A stretch of DNA of 8,634 nucleotides from an uncultured Clostridia bacterium (GTDB lineage Bacteria > Bacillota > Clostridia > Christensenellales > Borkfalkiaceae). The DNA lies in contig CAJOMT010000098.1 of assembly GCA_905235815.1 (NCBI GenBank), forward strand, positions 1 through 8,634, read 5' to 3'. Positions within the stretch are counted from its first letter, which is position 1, and each line of letters opens with the position of its first letter. This document shows, piece after piece, positions 1-6,375 of this stretch. The position numbers were made by a program, and so were the translations under genes. The notes beneath the pieces are model-generated. The model was not told the DNA's origin. It ran no database searches and saw only the letters and a program-made list of their open reading frames with translations.

Positions 1-40
1 GCGCAGTATATATTCTGAAAATTAAAAATAAAAAGATCAA

Positions 41-68
41 TCGCCGCTGCGAATTTTCGCAGCGGCGA
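41..68. terminator. GC-rich hairpin, probable intergenic terminator
   Basis: Bases 41-53 and 56-68 are perfect reverse complements (arm TCGCCGCTGCGAA), giving a stem of 12-13 bp with a tight TT or ATTT loop. Such a hairpin about 23 bases after a possible stop codon at 16-18 and just before a promoter fits a terminator for the preceding gene. On the + strand the stem is not followed by a T-run. On the - strand it is followed, after a few bases, by a T-rich stretch (complement of 21-35). The classic U-tract therefore lies on the strand with no visible gene feeding it. It may act in both directions, or be a factor-assisted or mRNA-stabilising hairpin. Confidence 0.55.
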
Positions 69-96
69 ATTCACTGTAAAAAACTTTCGCAAAAAC

Positions 97-125
97 TTGA
101 TATTAAAATAAGTATATGTTATAAT
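97..125 (+). promoter_or_regulatory. Sigma-A-type promoter with extended -10, driving ftsK operon
   Basis: A -35 element TTGATA (97-102, 5/6 to consensus) is separated by exactly 17 bases from a perfect -10 TATAAT (120-125). The -10 is preceded by TGT at 117-119, which makes the extended TGnTATAAT form. Transcription would start around 131-133, giving a leader of about 40 bases before the ftsK ATG. It is the only strong housekeeping-type promoter I can identify in the window and probably drives the whole gene run. No obvious operator palindrome overlaps it. Confidence 0.8.
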
Positions 126-156
126 AATATAAAAGGGAAAATTTGACCGAATTATA

Positions 157-163
157 GAGAGGG
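157..163 (+). promoter_or_regulatory. Shine-Dalgarno site of ftsK
   Basis: The purine run GAGAGGG ends 8 bases before the ATG at 172. An in-frame TGA at 169-171 directly precedes that ATG, so translation cannot begin further upstream in this frame. The start is therefore well fixed. Confidence 0.7.
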
Positions 164-171
164 TATCCTGA

Positions 172-2994
172 ATGGCTAAAAAAGAGACTAGCGATAAAGC
201 GAAGATAATCACCAAAGAATTGTGGGGAATGGTGCTGACGCTGTTTAGCGCCGTATGTCTGTTTTGTCTTTTTACGGGCGATTTGGTATTCTATCCCTTG
301 GGCGGCCCCGTATCCGTATTTTTGAGGGGAGTATTCGGATATTTTGCTTTTCCGCTATTCGTATTTTTGCTGCTTGTCGGTATAATGATGATAATCGGCA
401 AAAAGGTGGTTCGTGGCAGTGGGCTGGCTACGGCAATCGCCTTAACCATTATGTTTATAAACGTGTTTTTCTTATTGCACCTTGCGCTATACACTCCGAG
501 CGGAAGAACTTTCGGCGAATATATAGGCGAATGTTATTATGCGGCGTCAGATGAAACTATAAGGTCATCGTTCGGCGGAGCGGCGGCAGGCGTAATTATT
601 TACCCGATATGTTCGCTCATATCGAATTTGGGAGCATACATTCTTTTCGGCGCAATAATTCTTATAAGCGCATTGGTCGCTTTACGGGATAAAATATTCA
701 AAAAGTCGGATAAAGAAAGCTCAAAGAAAGACGACAAGAAAGAAGAAACGGATAAAGAAATAGAAGAATACGACGATTTCATTGACGAGCCTGTAATTAA
801 AAGAGAAAAATACGAGGAGAAACGTAACTCTGACGTATATAGGTCGGGTAGCAGAAAACTCGTTTTGGGCGACGACTCGTTTGAACTTAAAGACGAGCGC
901 TCCGCATTTGATGAAAGAAAAGGCAGGGAATACGAGTCTCCCCGTCCGACTTCGTATAGCGAAGAATACAATAAATCTTTTTCTGAAAGGGTGAATTATA
1001 TAAAAACTCCGCAGAAGATAAACCCCGAGAATATCGGCAAGCCCGTTTCGAGGACGATGTTTTCTACGGCGGAGGGGTACGCCGAGCCGCAAAACGATAA
1101 AGCGGAGGACGACTTCGACGACGTTTATATTCCCGAAAATTACAAGGCGGTTGTCGATAAAATAGATTCGGGCGACGACGAGGTGAGATATACGACCATT
1201 TCGGACGATTTGGACGTCGAGGACGAAAACGCATCGGACGACAGTTTTGTCGACGGTTCGAATTTAGACTTCGAGGCGGACGACAAGTTCGATGACGACT
1301 ATTCCGATATAACCGAAGATACTTTTGACGACGACGATTATATAGATACGGGCAAGCCTACGGGAAGAAAGACGGAATTTATTCGCAGAGAGCCGATAGA
1401 GCGCACTTACGAAGAAGACGTAAACGTTGAAGACAAGAGTGAAACGGAGAGGGTAAACCCCTACGACGAAATGCCCTTGAACTTCAAATACAATGCGCCG
1501 CCTATTGATTTGCTTAAGAGTTATAAATCACATGAAGATTACGGCGACGTAGAGCGTTTCATAAGGGAAAAATCTGACGTAATACTGAATACTCTCAAAG
1601 TTTTGAACAACATAAACGCCAAAGTCGTCAACACTGTGCACGGCCCGACCGTAACGAGATTTGATTTGGAGATACCCGATAACGTATCCATAAAAAACGT
1701 AATCAAGTATACCGACGACCTTAAATTGAGATTAAAGACGAAAAACGATATAAGGTTTACGACGATACCGGGAACTTCATATATCGGCGTGGAAGTTCCG
1801 AACGATAAGCAGGCGACGGTCGGTTTAAGGAGCGTTATCGAGAGCAAGGAATTTAAAGAAGCAAAGCCGACTTCGTTGACTTTTGCAATCGGACAAGACC
1901 TCGTGGGAAATCCTATCGTTGCGGATATAACCAAGATGCCGCACCTTTTGATTGCCGGCGCAACGGGTACGGGTAAAAGCGTTGGGCTGAACACTTTGCT
2001 CGTCAGTTTGATGTATAAATATTCGCCGCAAGACCTGAGGTTTATAATAGTCGATCCCAAACAAGTCGAGTTTTCTATCTTTAAAGGTATTCCGCATATG
2101 CTTTTCGACGAGATCATCTTCGACGCTCAAAAGACTGTCGCAATGCTGAATTGGGCGATAAAGGAGATGGAATCGAGGTACGCTAAATTCAGAGATACAG
2201 AAGTCAGGAATATCTCCGAATACAATATGCAGATAGATCCGAGAAAGGAGCGTAAACTTCCGAGGATAGTGATTATTGTGGACGAGTTTGCAGACCTTAT
2301 GAGCGTCGATAAAAAGAATATAGAGGACAAGATAGCAAGGCTCGCTCAAAAGGCGAGGGCGGCGGGAATATATCTTATTCTTGCGACGCAGCGTCCGTCT
2401 GTAAATATTATCGAAGGTTCGATAAAGACGAATTTCACTTCGAGAATAGCGTTTAAAATGTCGAATGCAATAGACTCGAATACGATACTTAACGAAACCG
2501 GAGCGGAGAAACTTTTGGGTATGGGCGACTTGCTCTATAAGATGAGTTATATGACGAGTCTCGAAAGGGCGCAAGGTGCGTTTATAGATACGGACGAGAT
2601 AAAGGACGTAGTAAGATACATCAAAGAGCATAACAATAGTTACTTCAACGAGGATGCGCTTGCCGCAATAAATAACGAAGTTGCGCCGCAGATAGAAAGT
2701 ATAACCGGCAGAGACGACGATCAGTCGGATGGCAAGGTTCCGAAAGACAATTTGTTTGCGCTTTACGTATCCATACAACTCGGCGAAGTGTCGATTTCAA
2801 TGTTGCAACGTAAGATGAATTGGGGGTTCAGCAAGGCGGGTAGAATATTCGACTGGATGAAAGCCAAAGGTTATATCATCGAGAGCGGAATGGGTAAACG
2901 CCAACAAGTGGTAATGACCAAAGAGCAATTTATGGAACAGTACGGCGACGACTTTTCAATAGAAGAATTTGAAGACAGATTTGGTTTGATATGA
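172..2994 (+). CDS. ftsK: DNA translocase FtsK/SpoIIIE
   Basis: Membrane-anchored ATP-driven DNA pump that moves chromosomal DNA across the closing division (or sporulation) septum. The 940-residue protein starts with about four hydrophobic segments (roughly 19-37, 57-76, 86-107, 136-171), as in SpoIIIE. A long charged linker (about 173-433) follows, then the alpha/beta RecA-like motor. Walker A is GATGTGKS at 596-603 and Walker B is IIVDEFADL with D704/E705. Downstream is the family signature KARAAGIYLILATQRPSVN, then GAEKLLGMGDLLY. A winged-helix gamma domain (about 858-925, SMLQRKMNWGFSKAGRIFDWM) should read polar DNA motifs. It is longer than B. subtilis SpoIIIE (under 800 residues), mainly because of the linker, whose residues 312-394 are strikingly acidic. 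The TGA overlaps the rimO start by 4 bases. Whether it serves division or sporulation cannot be told from sequence alone. Confidence 0.97.
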   Translation: MAKKETSDKAKIITKELWGMVLTLFSAVCLFCLFTGDLVFYPLGGPVSVFLRGVFGYFAFPLFVFLLLVGIMMIIGKKVVRGSGLATAIALTIMFINVFFLLHLALYTPSGRTFGEYIGECYYAASDETIRSSFGGAAAGVIIYPICSLISNLGAYILFGAIILISALVALRDKIFKKSDKESSKKDDKKEETDKEIEEYDDFIDEPVIKREKYEEKRNSDVYRSGSRKLVLGDDSFELKDERSAFDERKGREYESPRPTSYSEEYNKSFSERVNYIKTPQKINPENIGKPVSRTMFSTAEGYAEPQNDKAEDDFDDVYIPENYKAVVDKIDSGDDEVRYTTISDDLDVEDENASDDSFVDGSNLDFEADDKFDDDYSDITEDTFDDDDYIDTGKPTGRKTEFIRREPIERTYEEDVNVEDKSETERVNPYDEMPLNFKYNAPPIDLLKSYKSHEDYGDVERFIREKSDVILNTLKVLNNINAKVVNTVHGPTVTRFDLEIPDNVSIKNVIKYTDDLKLRLKTKNDIRFTTIPGTSYIGVEVPNDKQATVGLRSVIESKEFKEAKPTSLTFAIGQDLVGNPIVADITKMPHLLIAGATGTGKSVGLNTLLVSLMYKYSPQDLRFIIVDPKQVEFSIFKGIPHMLFDEIIFDAQKTVAMLNWAIKEMESRYAKFRDTEVRNISEYNMQIDPRKERKLPRIVIIVDEFADLMSVDKKNIEDKIARLAQKARAAGIYLILATQRPSVNIIEGSIKTNFTSRIAFKMSNAIDSNTILNETGAEKLLGMGDLLYKMSYMTSLERAQGAFIDTDEIKDVVRYIKEHNNSYFNEDALAAINNEVAPQIESITGRDDDQSDGKVPKDNLFALYVSIQLGEVSISMLQRKMNWGFSKAGRIFDWMKAKGYIIESGMGKRQQVVMTKEQFMEQYGDDFSIEEFEDRFGLI

Positions 2995-4298
2995 TATTTT
3001 CACAGAAGAAATACGGGGTAATATCGCTCGGGTGCGATAAAAACAGGGTTGATACCGAAAAGATGCTGGCTCGGCTCGGCACCCAAAACATAACGCAGAA
3101 TATGGAAGATGCGGAAATAATAATCGTCAATACCTGTGCATTTTTGGAGTCTGCGAGGAAAGAGGCGATAGATACCGTGCTCGAATGTAACGAGTTCAGA
3201 GAAAAGGGCAAGCTCGAAAAAATAGTAATGACGGGTTGTCTGTCTCAAAAATTTATCGGCGAACTATACGACGAATTTACCGAAGTGGACGTATTTTTGG
3301 GCATTGCCGATTACGATTTACTCCCCGAGGCAATAGAGAGGGCGTATAGCGGCGAAAGGGTGAATTTTGTCGGTAAAAAGGGCGAGTTCAAGGCGGAAAA
3401 GAGGGTTATTACAACTCCGCTCCATTTTGCGTATCTTAAAATTGCGGACGGCTGCAACAATCACTGCACGTATTGTCTTATACCGTACATAAGGGGCAAA
3501 TACCGTTCGGAAAGCGAAGATGATTTGATAGCGGAAGCGAGAGATTTGGGTGGCGTCGAAGAACTGATTTTGGTTGCGCAAGATATAACGAGGTACGGTG
3601 AGGATATTTACGGTAAGCCCAAGTTGGTAGAACTGCTCAAAAAACTTTCCGCATTAGAAAACGTAAAGAGTATCAGACTTTTATACTGTTACCCAGATAT
3701 GATTACGGACGAACTTATCGAGGAGATAAAGACTAACGATAAGATAATAAAATATATCGATATTCCCTTGCAGCACGCCGACGACGAAGTGCTTAAAAGA
3801 ATGAACAGAAAGGGTTCGTATAAGGCGTACGAGGAGTTGATTTGCAAATTAAGGAAAGAAATTCCGGGTATTGCGATACGCTCGACGTTTATAGCCGGTT
3901 TCCCGGGCGAAAGCGAAGAAAATTTTGAAAATTTGCTTAAATTTATAAAAGATATGAAGTTGACTAACGCAGGATTTTTCGCTTATTCGAAAGAGAAAGG
4001 CACTCCTGCGTACAAGATGAAAGGGCATTTACCCGAAAAGGTAAAACAAAAGAGGGTAAGTATGCTTTACGAGGCGCAGAGGCAAATTTCGGCTGGTTTA
4101 GTCGGCAAGACGGTCGAAGTTTTGACCGACGGCGTCGATTATGAAAAAGGAAGTTTTTACGGCAGAGCCTATTTTTCCGCTCCCGATATAGACGGCAAAG
4201 TCTATTTTACTTCGGATTCCGATATCGAACAAGGCAAGAGGTATAATGTAAGAATAACTTCTGCCGACGATTATGATTTATATGGAGAAACGATATGA
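2991..4298 (+). CDS. rimO: Ribosomal protein S12 methylthiotransferase RimO
   Basis: Radical-SAM enzyme that, by family knowledge, adds a methylthio group to the conserved aspartate of ribosomal protein S12 in the cytoplasm. The 435 residues match the family length (about 440). The N-terminal UPF0004 domain carries the three cysteines for one [4Fe-4S] cluster: C15 (in LGCDKNRVD), C49 (in NTCAFL) and C83 (in TGCLSQK). The radical-SAM cluster motif is C155-x3-C159-x2-C162 (GCNNHCTYCLIPYIRGKYRS). The TRAM domain occupies about residues 370-435. The GCDKNRVD motif and the RGKYRS context separate RimO from the tRNA methylthiotransferases MiaB and MtaB. The ATG overlaps the ftsK stop (ATGA) and has only a weak Shine-Dalgarno, so it is probably translationally coupled. 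All cluster cysteines are present and I see no damage. Confidence 0.95.
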   Translation: MIFSQKKYGVISLGCDKNRVDTEKMLARLGTQNITQNMEDAEIIIVNTCAFLESARKEAIDTVLECNEFREKGKLEKIVMTGCLSQKFIGELYDEFTEVDVFLGIADYDLLPEAIERAYSGERVNFVGKKGEFKAEKRVITTPLHFAYLKIADGCNNHCTYCLIPYIRGKYRSESEDDLIAEARDLGGVEELILVAQDITRYGEDIYGKPKLVELLKKLSALENVKSIRLLYCYPDMITDELIEEIKTNDKIIKYIDIPLQHADDEVLKRMNRKGSYKAYEELICKLRKEIPGIAIRSTFIAGFPGESEENFENLLKFIKDMKLTNAGFFAYSKEKGTPAYKMKGHLPEKVKQKRVSMLYEAQRQISAGLVGKTVEVLTDGVDYEKGSFYGRAYFSAPDIDGKVYFTSDSDIEQGKRYNVRITSADDYDLYGETI

Positions 4299-4894
4299 AT
4301 TTACCTAACAAATTGACTGTGTTACGAATAATTTTGATACCGTTTTTTATAGCGGCGTATTATCTTAATTTTTCTTACCATTATTTTGTGGCGCTCGCAA
4401 TTTTTATTGTCGCCGCCCTAACCGATTTTTTAGACGGACATATTGCGAGAAAGTATAATATGGTAACGGATCTCGGGAAATTTCTGGATCCTATAGCGGA
4501 TAAGGTTTTGGTCTTGTCTGCGCTTGTTGTTATGCTTGCCGATCCTCGCCCCCTGAACGTATTTTCGTATTTGGGCGATGCGTTTTTAATAGTTGGCGGA
4601 ATAGGCGTAAGCATAATTATTGCGAGGGAACTTATCGTATCGTCATTGAGAATGATGGCGGCAAAAGAGAACGTAGTTCTTGCCGCAGAAAACATTGGCA
4701 AGGTAAAGACGTTTTTTACGGATATTGCGATAATCGTATTGCTTTTGGTCAGAGATATGCTTAAAATCGACGTAAAAGCAGGCAAAGTAATATGTGTTCT
4801 CGGGTTTTCGTTGTTTGTAGTGTCTGTGATACTCACGATAGTTTCGGGCGTATCGTATCTTGTAAAGAACAGAGGAGTAATAAAGACTAAATGA
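4295..4894 (+). CDS. pgsA: CDP-diacylglycerol--glycerol-3-phosphate 3-phosphatidyltransferase
   Basis: Integral membrane enzyme making phosphatidylglycerol phosphate from CDP-diacylglycerol and glycerol-3-phosphate, the committed step to phosphatidylglycerol and cardiolipin. The 199-residue protein opens with MNLPNKLTVLRIILIP, the typical PgsA start. It carries the complete CDP-alcohol phosphatidyltransferase motif D-x2-DG-x2-AR-x8-G-x3-D-x3-D, with D44, D47, G48, A51, R52, G61, D65 and D69. Several hydrophobic helices surround it (about 10-42, 72-82, 90-115, 140-152, 163-190). Length is close to the usual 180-200 residues. The ATG overlaps the rimO stop as ATGA, with GGAG at 4284-4287 as Shine-Dalgarno. 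The motif is shared with other CDP-alcohol transferases, but the N-terminus, length and clostridial-type neighbourhood (rimO, cinA, recA) favour PgsA. Confidence 0.93.
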   Translation: MNLPNKLTVLRIILIPFFIAAYYLNFSYHYFVALAIFIVAALTDFLDGHIARKYNMVTDLGKFLDPIADKVLVLSALVVMLADPRPLNVFSYLGDAFLIVGGIGVSIIIARELIVSSLRMMAAKENVVLAAENIGKVKTFFTDIAIIVLLLVRDMLKIDVKAGKVICVLGFSLFVVSVILTIVSGVSYLVKNRGVIKTK

Positions 4895-5358
4895 GCGAAT
4901 CGAGAGAACTCGTTGAAATTCTGAAATCAAAAAACTTGAAGTTTTCTTGTGCGGAATCTTTTACGGGCGGAGGCTTAGCGAGCGCTATAATATCCGTATC
5001 GGGAGCAAGCGCGGTATTTCACGAGGGAATAGTTGCGTATTCAAACGAGGCAAAGACAGAAAGGCTGAAAGTCAAAGCGGAAACGCTTGAAAAGTATAAA
5101 CCCGTTTCAAAGGAAGTGGCGTCGGAAATGCTGGACGGAATAACCGAAAATTGCGACGTCGCCGTTTCTACTACGGGACTTGCGGGGCCGTCCTCCGACG
5201 AGAGCGGTTTTGAGGTCGGGCTGTGCTTTATAGGCGTGTCGGTAAACGGCAAAAAGGAAATTTATAAATTTAATTTAGAGGGGGATAGAACTTCCGTAAT
5301 AAATCAAGGAATTGATTTGGCGATAAGTTTAACTCTCGAAAATTTAAGGAGAATATAA
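4891..5358 (+). CDS. pncC: Stand-alone CinA C-terminal domain, putative NMN amidohydrolase (PncC)
   Basis: By family knowledge the CinA C-terminal domain deamidates nicotinamide mononucleotide to nicotinate mononucleotide, recycling pyridine nucleotides left by NAD-dependent DNA ligase. The 155 residues cover only this domain (E. coli PncC is about 165). The fuller CinA found next to recA in many Gram-positives also has an N-terminal MoaB-like domain, which is absent here. Visible signatures are AESFTGGGLAS (E22, S23, T25, G26, G27), then VFHEGIVAYSNEAKTERL and TTGLAGPS. After GLAGP the usual glycine-rich loop and KPVG are replaced by SSDESGFEVGLCF. The start overlaps the pgsA stop (ATGA), with AGAGGAG at 4871-4877 at a longish 13-base spacing. 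Domain identity is clear. Enzyme activity is inferred from the family. Confidence 0.87.
   Translation: MSESRELVEILKSKNLKFSCAESFTGGGLASAIISVSGASAVFHEGIVAYSNEAKTERLKVKAETLEKYKPVSKEVASEMLDGITENCDVAVSTTGLAGPSSDESGFEVGLCFIGVSVNGKKEIYKFNLEGDRTSVINQGIDLAISLTLENLRRI
5346..5352 (+). promoter_or_regulatory. Shine-Dalgarno site of recA
   Basis: AAGGAGA lies inside the last codons of the preceding gene, 7 bases before the recA ATG at 5360. It is the strongest ribosome binding site in the window, consistent with RecA being needed in larger amounts than its operon neighbours. Confidence 0.8.
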
Positions 5359-5359
5359 A

Positions 5360-6361
5360 ATGGAAGAAAATAAGGTATCTGAAGAAAAGCAAAAGGCGCT
5401 CGACGTAGTGCTTAAAGACATTGAAAAGCAGTACGGCAAAGGCGCCATAATGAAACTCGGGCAAGGTGCGGCGGATACTCATATCGAAGTAATACCGACT
5501 GGCTGCCTTACTTTGGATCTGGCGCTCGGAGTGGGCGGAATGCCGAGGGGCAGAATAGTTGAAATTTACGGCCCCGAATCTTCGGGTAAGACCACGGTTG
5601 CGCTCCACGTTATAGCGGAAACGCAGAAAATGGGCGGCATAGCGGCGTTTATCGACGCAGAACACGCCTTGGATCCCGTTTATGCCTCGAAACTCGGCGT
5701 AGACCTTGAAAACTTATACGTTTCTCAACCCGATACCGGCGAGCAAGCGCTCGATATTACGGACAGTTTAGTCCGTAGCGGCGCAGTCGACGTAATCGTA
5801 ATAGACTCGGTTGCGGCGCTTACACCCAAAGCGGAGATAGAGGGCGATATGGGCGACAGCCACGTAGGATTGCAGGCGAGACTTATGTCGCAAGCGCTGA
5901 GAAAACTTACGGGTATTACGAACAAGTCTAAAACTTGCGTAGTATTTATAAACCAACTTCGTGAGAAAGTCGGCGTAATGTTCGGAAACCCCGAAGTTAC
6001 CCCGGGCGGCAAGGCGTTAAAATTCTATTCGAGCATAAGAATAGACGTAAGAAAGACGGATACCTTAAAAGACAGCGACGGTATGTTCGGCAACCGCACC
6101 AAAGCGAAGATAGTCAAGAACAAACTTGCTCCGCCGTTTAAGACTGCCGAATTCGATATAATTTACGGCGAAGGAATATCGCAGACGGGATGTCTTGTAG
6201 ACTTGGGCGTAGAGTACGGAATTTTGGAAAAGAGCGGCGCATGGTTCTCATATAACGGCGAAAAGATAGCACAGGGCAGAGATAAGGCGAAAGACTATTT
6301 AGCGGAGAACCCCGACATAAGGAGCGAAATAGAGGCTAAAATCAGAGAAAAGGCGAACTGA
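5360..6361 (+). CDS. recA: Recombinase RecA
   Basis: DNA-dependent ATPase that forms filaments on single-stranded DNA, catalyses strand exchange and promotes LexA self-cleavage. The 333 residues align with E. coli RecA at an offset of +5: Walker A GPESSGKT at 71-78, catalytic glutamate E101 in FIDAEHALDP, loop L1 in EGDMGDSHVGLQARLM (161 onward), and the FINQLREKVGVMFGNPEVTP segment leading into loop L2 (196 onward) with G216-G217-K218. No intein interrupts the gene. The C-terminus stops at EIEAKIREKAN, so the acidic tail of E. coli RecA is missing. This is common in shorter Gram-positive RecAs. The ATG sits 1 base after the previous stop. I see no recA-proximal promoter or LexA-type GAAC-N4-GTTC palindrome, so transcription probably comes from upstream. 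No recX follows. Confidence 0.98.
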   Translation: MEENKVSEEKQKALDVVLKDIEKQYGKGAIMKLGQGAADTHIEVIPTGCLTLDLALGVGGMPRGRIVEIYGPESSGKTTVALHVIAETQKMGGIAAFIDAEHALDPVYASKLGVDLENLYVSQPDTGEQALDITDSLVRSGAVDVIVIDSVAALTPKAEIEGDMGDSHVGLQARLMSQALRKLTGITNKSKTCVVFINQLREKVGVMFGNPEVTPGGKALKFYSSIRIDVRKTDTLKDSDGMFGNRTKAKIVKNKLAPPFKTAEFDIIYGEGISQTGCLVDLGVEYGILEKSGAWFSYNGEKIAQGRDKAKDYLAENPDIRSEIEAKIREKAN

Positions 6362-6375
6362 TTCGGCTTTATAGT

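Larger units (their letters stand above)
1..171. other. Intergenic leader upstream of ftsK
   Basis: No gene is supported here. Reading from base 1, a TGA occurs at 16-18, so a + strand gene entering from the left could end there, but only five codons would be visible and this cannot be confirmed. The rest is AT-rich and holds a GC-rich hairpin (41-68), a promoter (97-125) and a Shine-Dalgarno site (157-163). A third reading frame stays open from base 3 to a TGA at 144-146. It crosses both the hairpin and the promoter and is rich in Lys/Asn/Ile, so it looks like AT-rich non-coding sequence. Confidence 0.7.

Noticed and set aside
3..146. Open + strand frame through the leader region
   Set aside because: It runs across the hairpin and the promoter, is biased to Lys/Asn/Ile as expected from AT-rich DNA, and resembles no protein.
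1539..2117. Open frame of 192 codons on the - strand within ftsK
   Set aside because: It shadows the motor domain including Walker A. It has no family resemblance or start signals.
1825..2778. Open frame of 317 codons on the - strand opposite ftsK
   Set aside because: It lies wholly inside the FtsK motor region, has no recognisable motif or ribosome binding site, and its Arg/Tyr/Ile-rich composition is what the complement of this codon usage yields.
5240..5268. Possible internal promoter before recA (TATAAA at 5263-5268)
   Set aside because: No acceptable -35 element lies at 16-18 bases upstream, and the site is in coding sequence with normal AT-rich codons.
5360..6361. Possible intein in recA
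   Set aside because: Walker A and the L1 and L2 regions are continuous and the total length is 333 residues, so there is no insertion.
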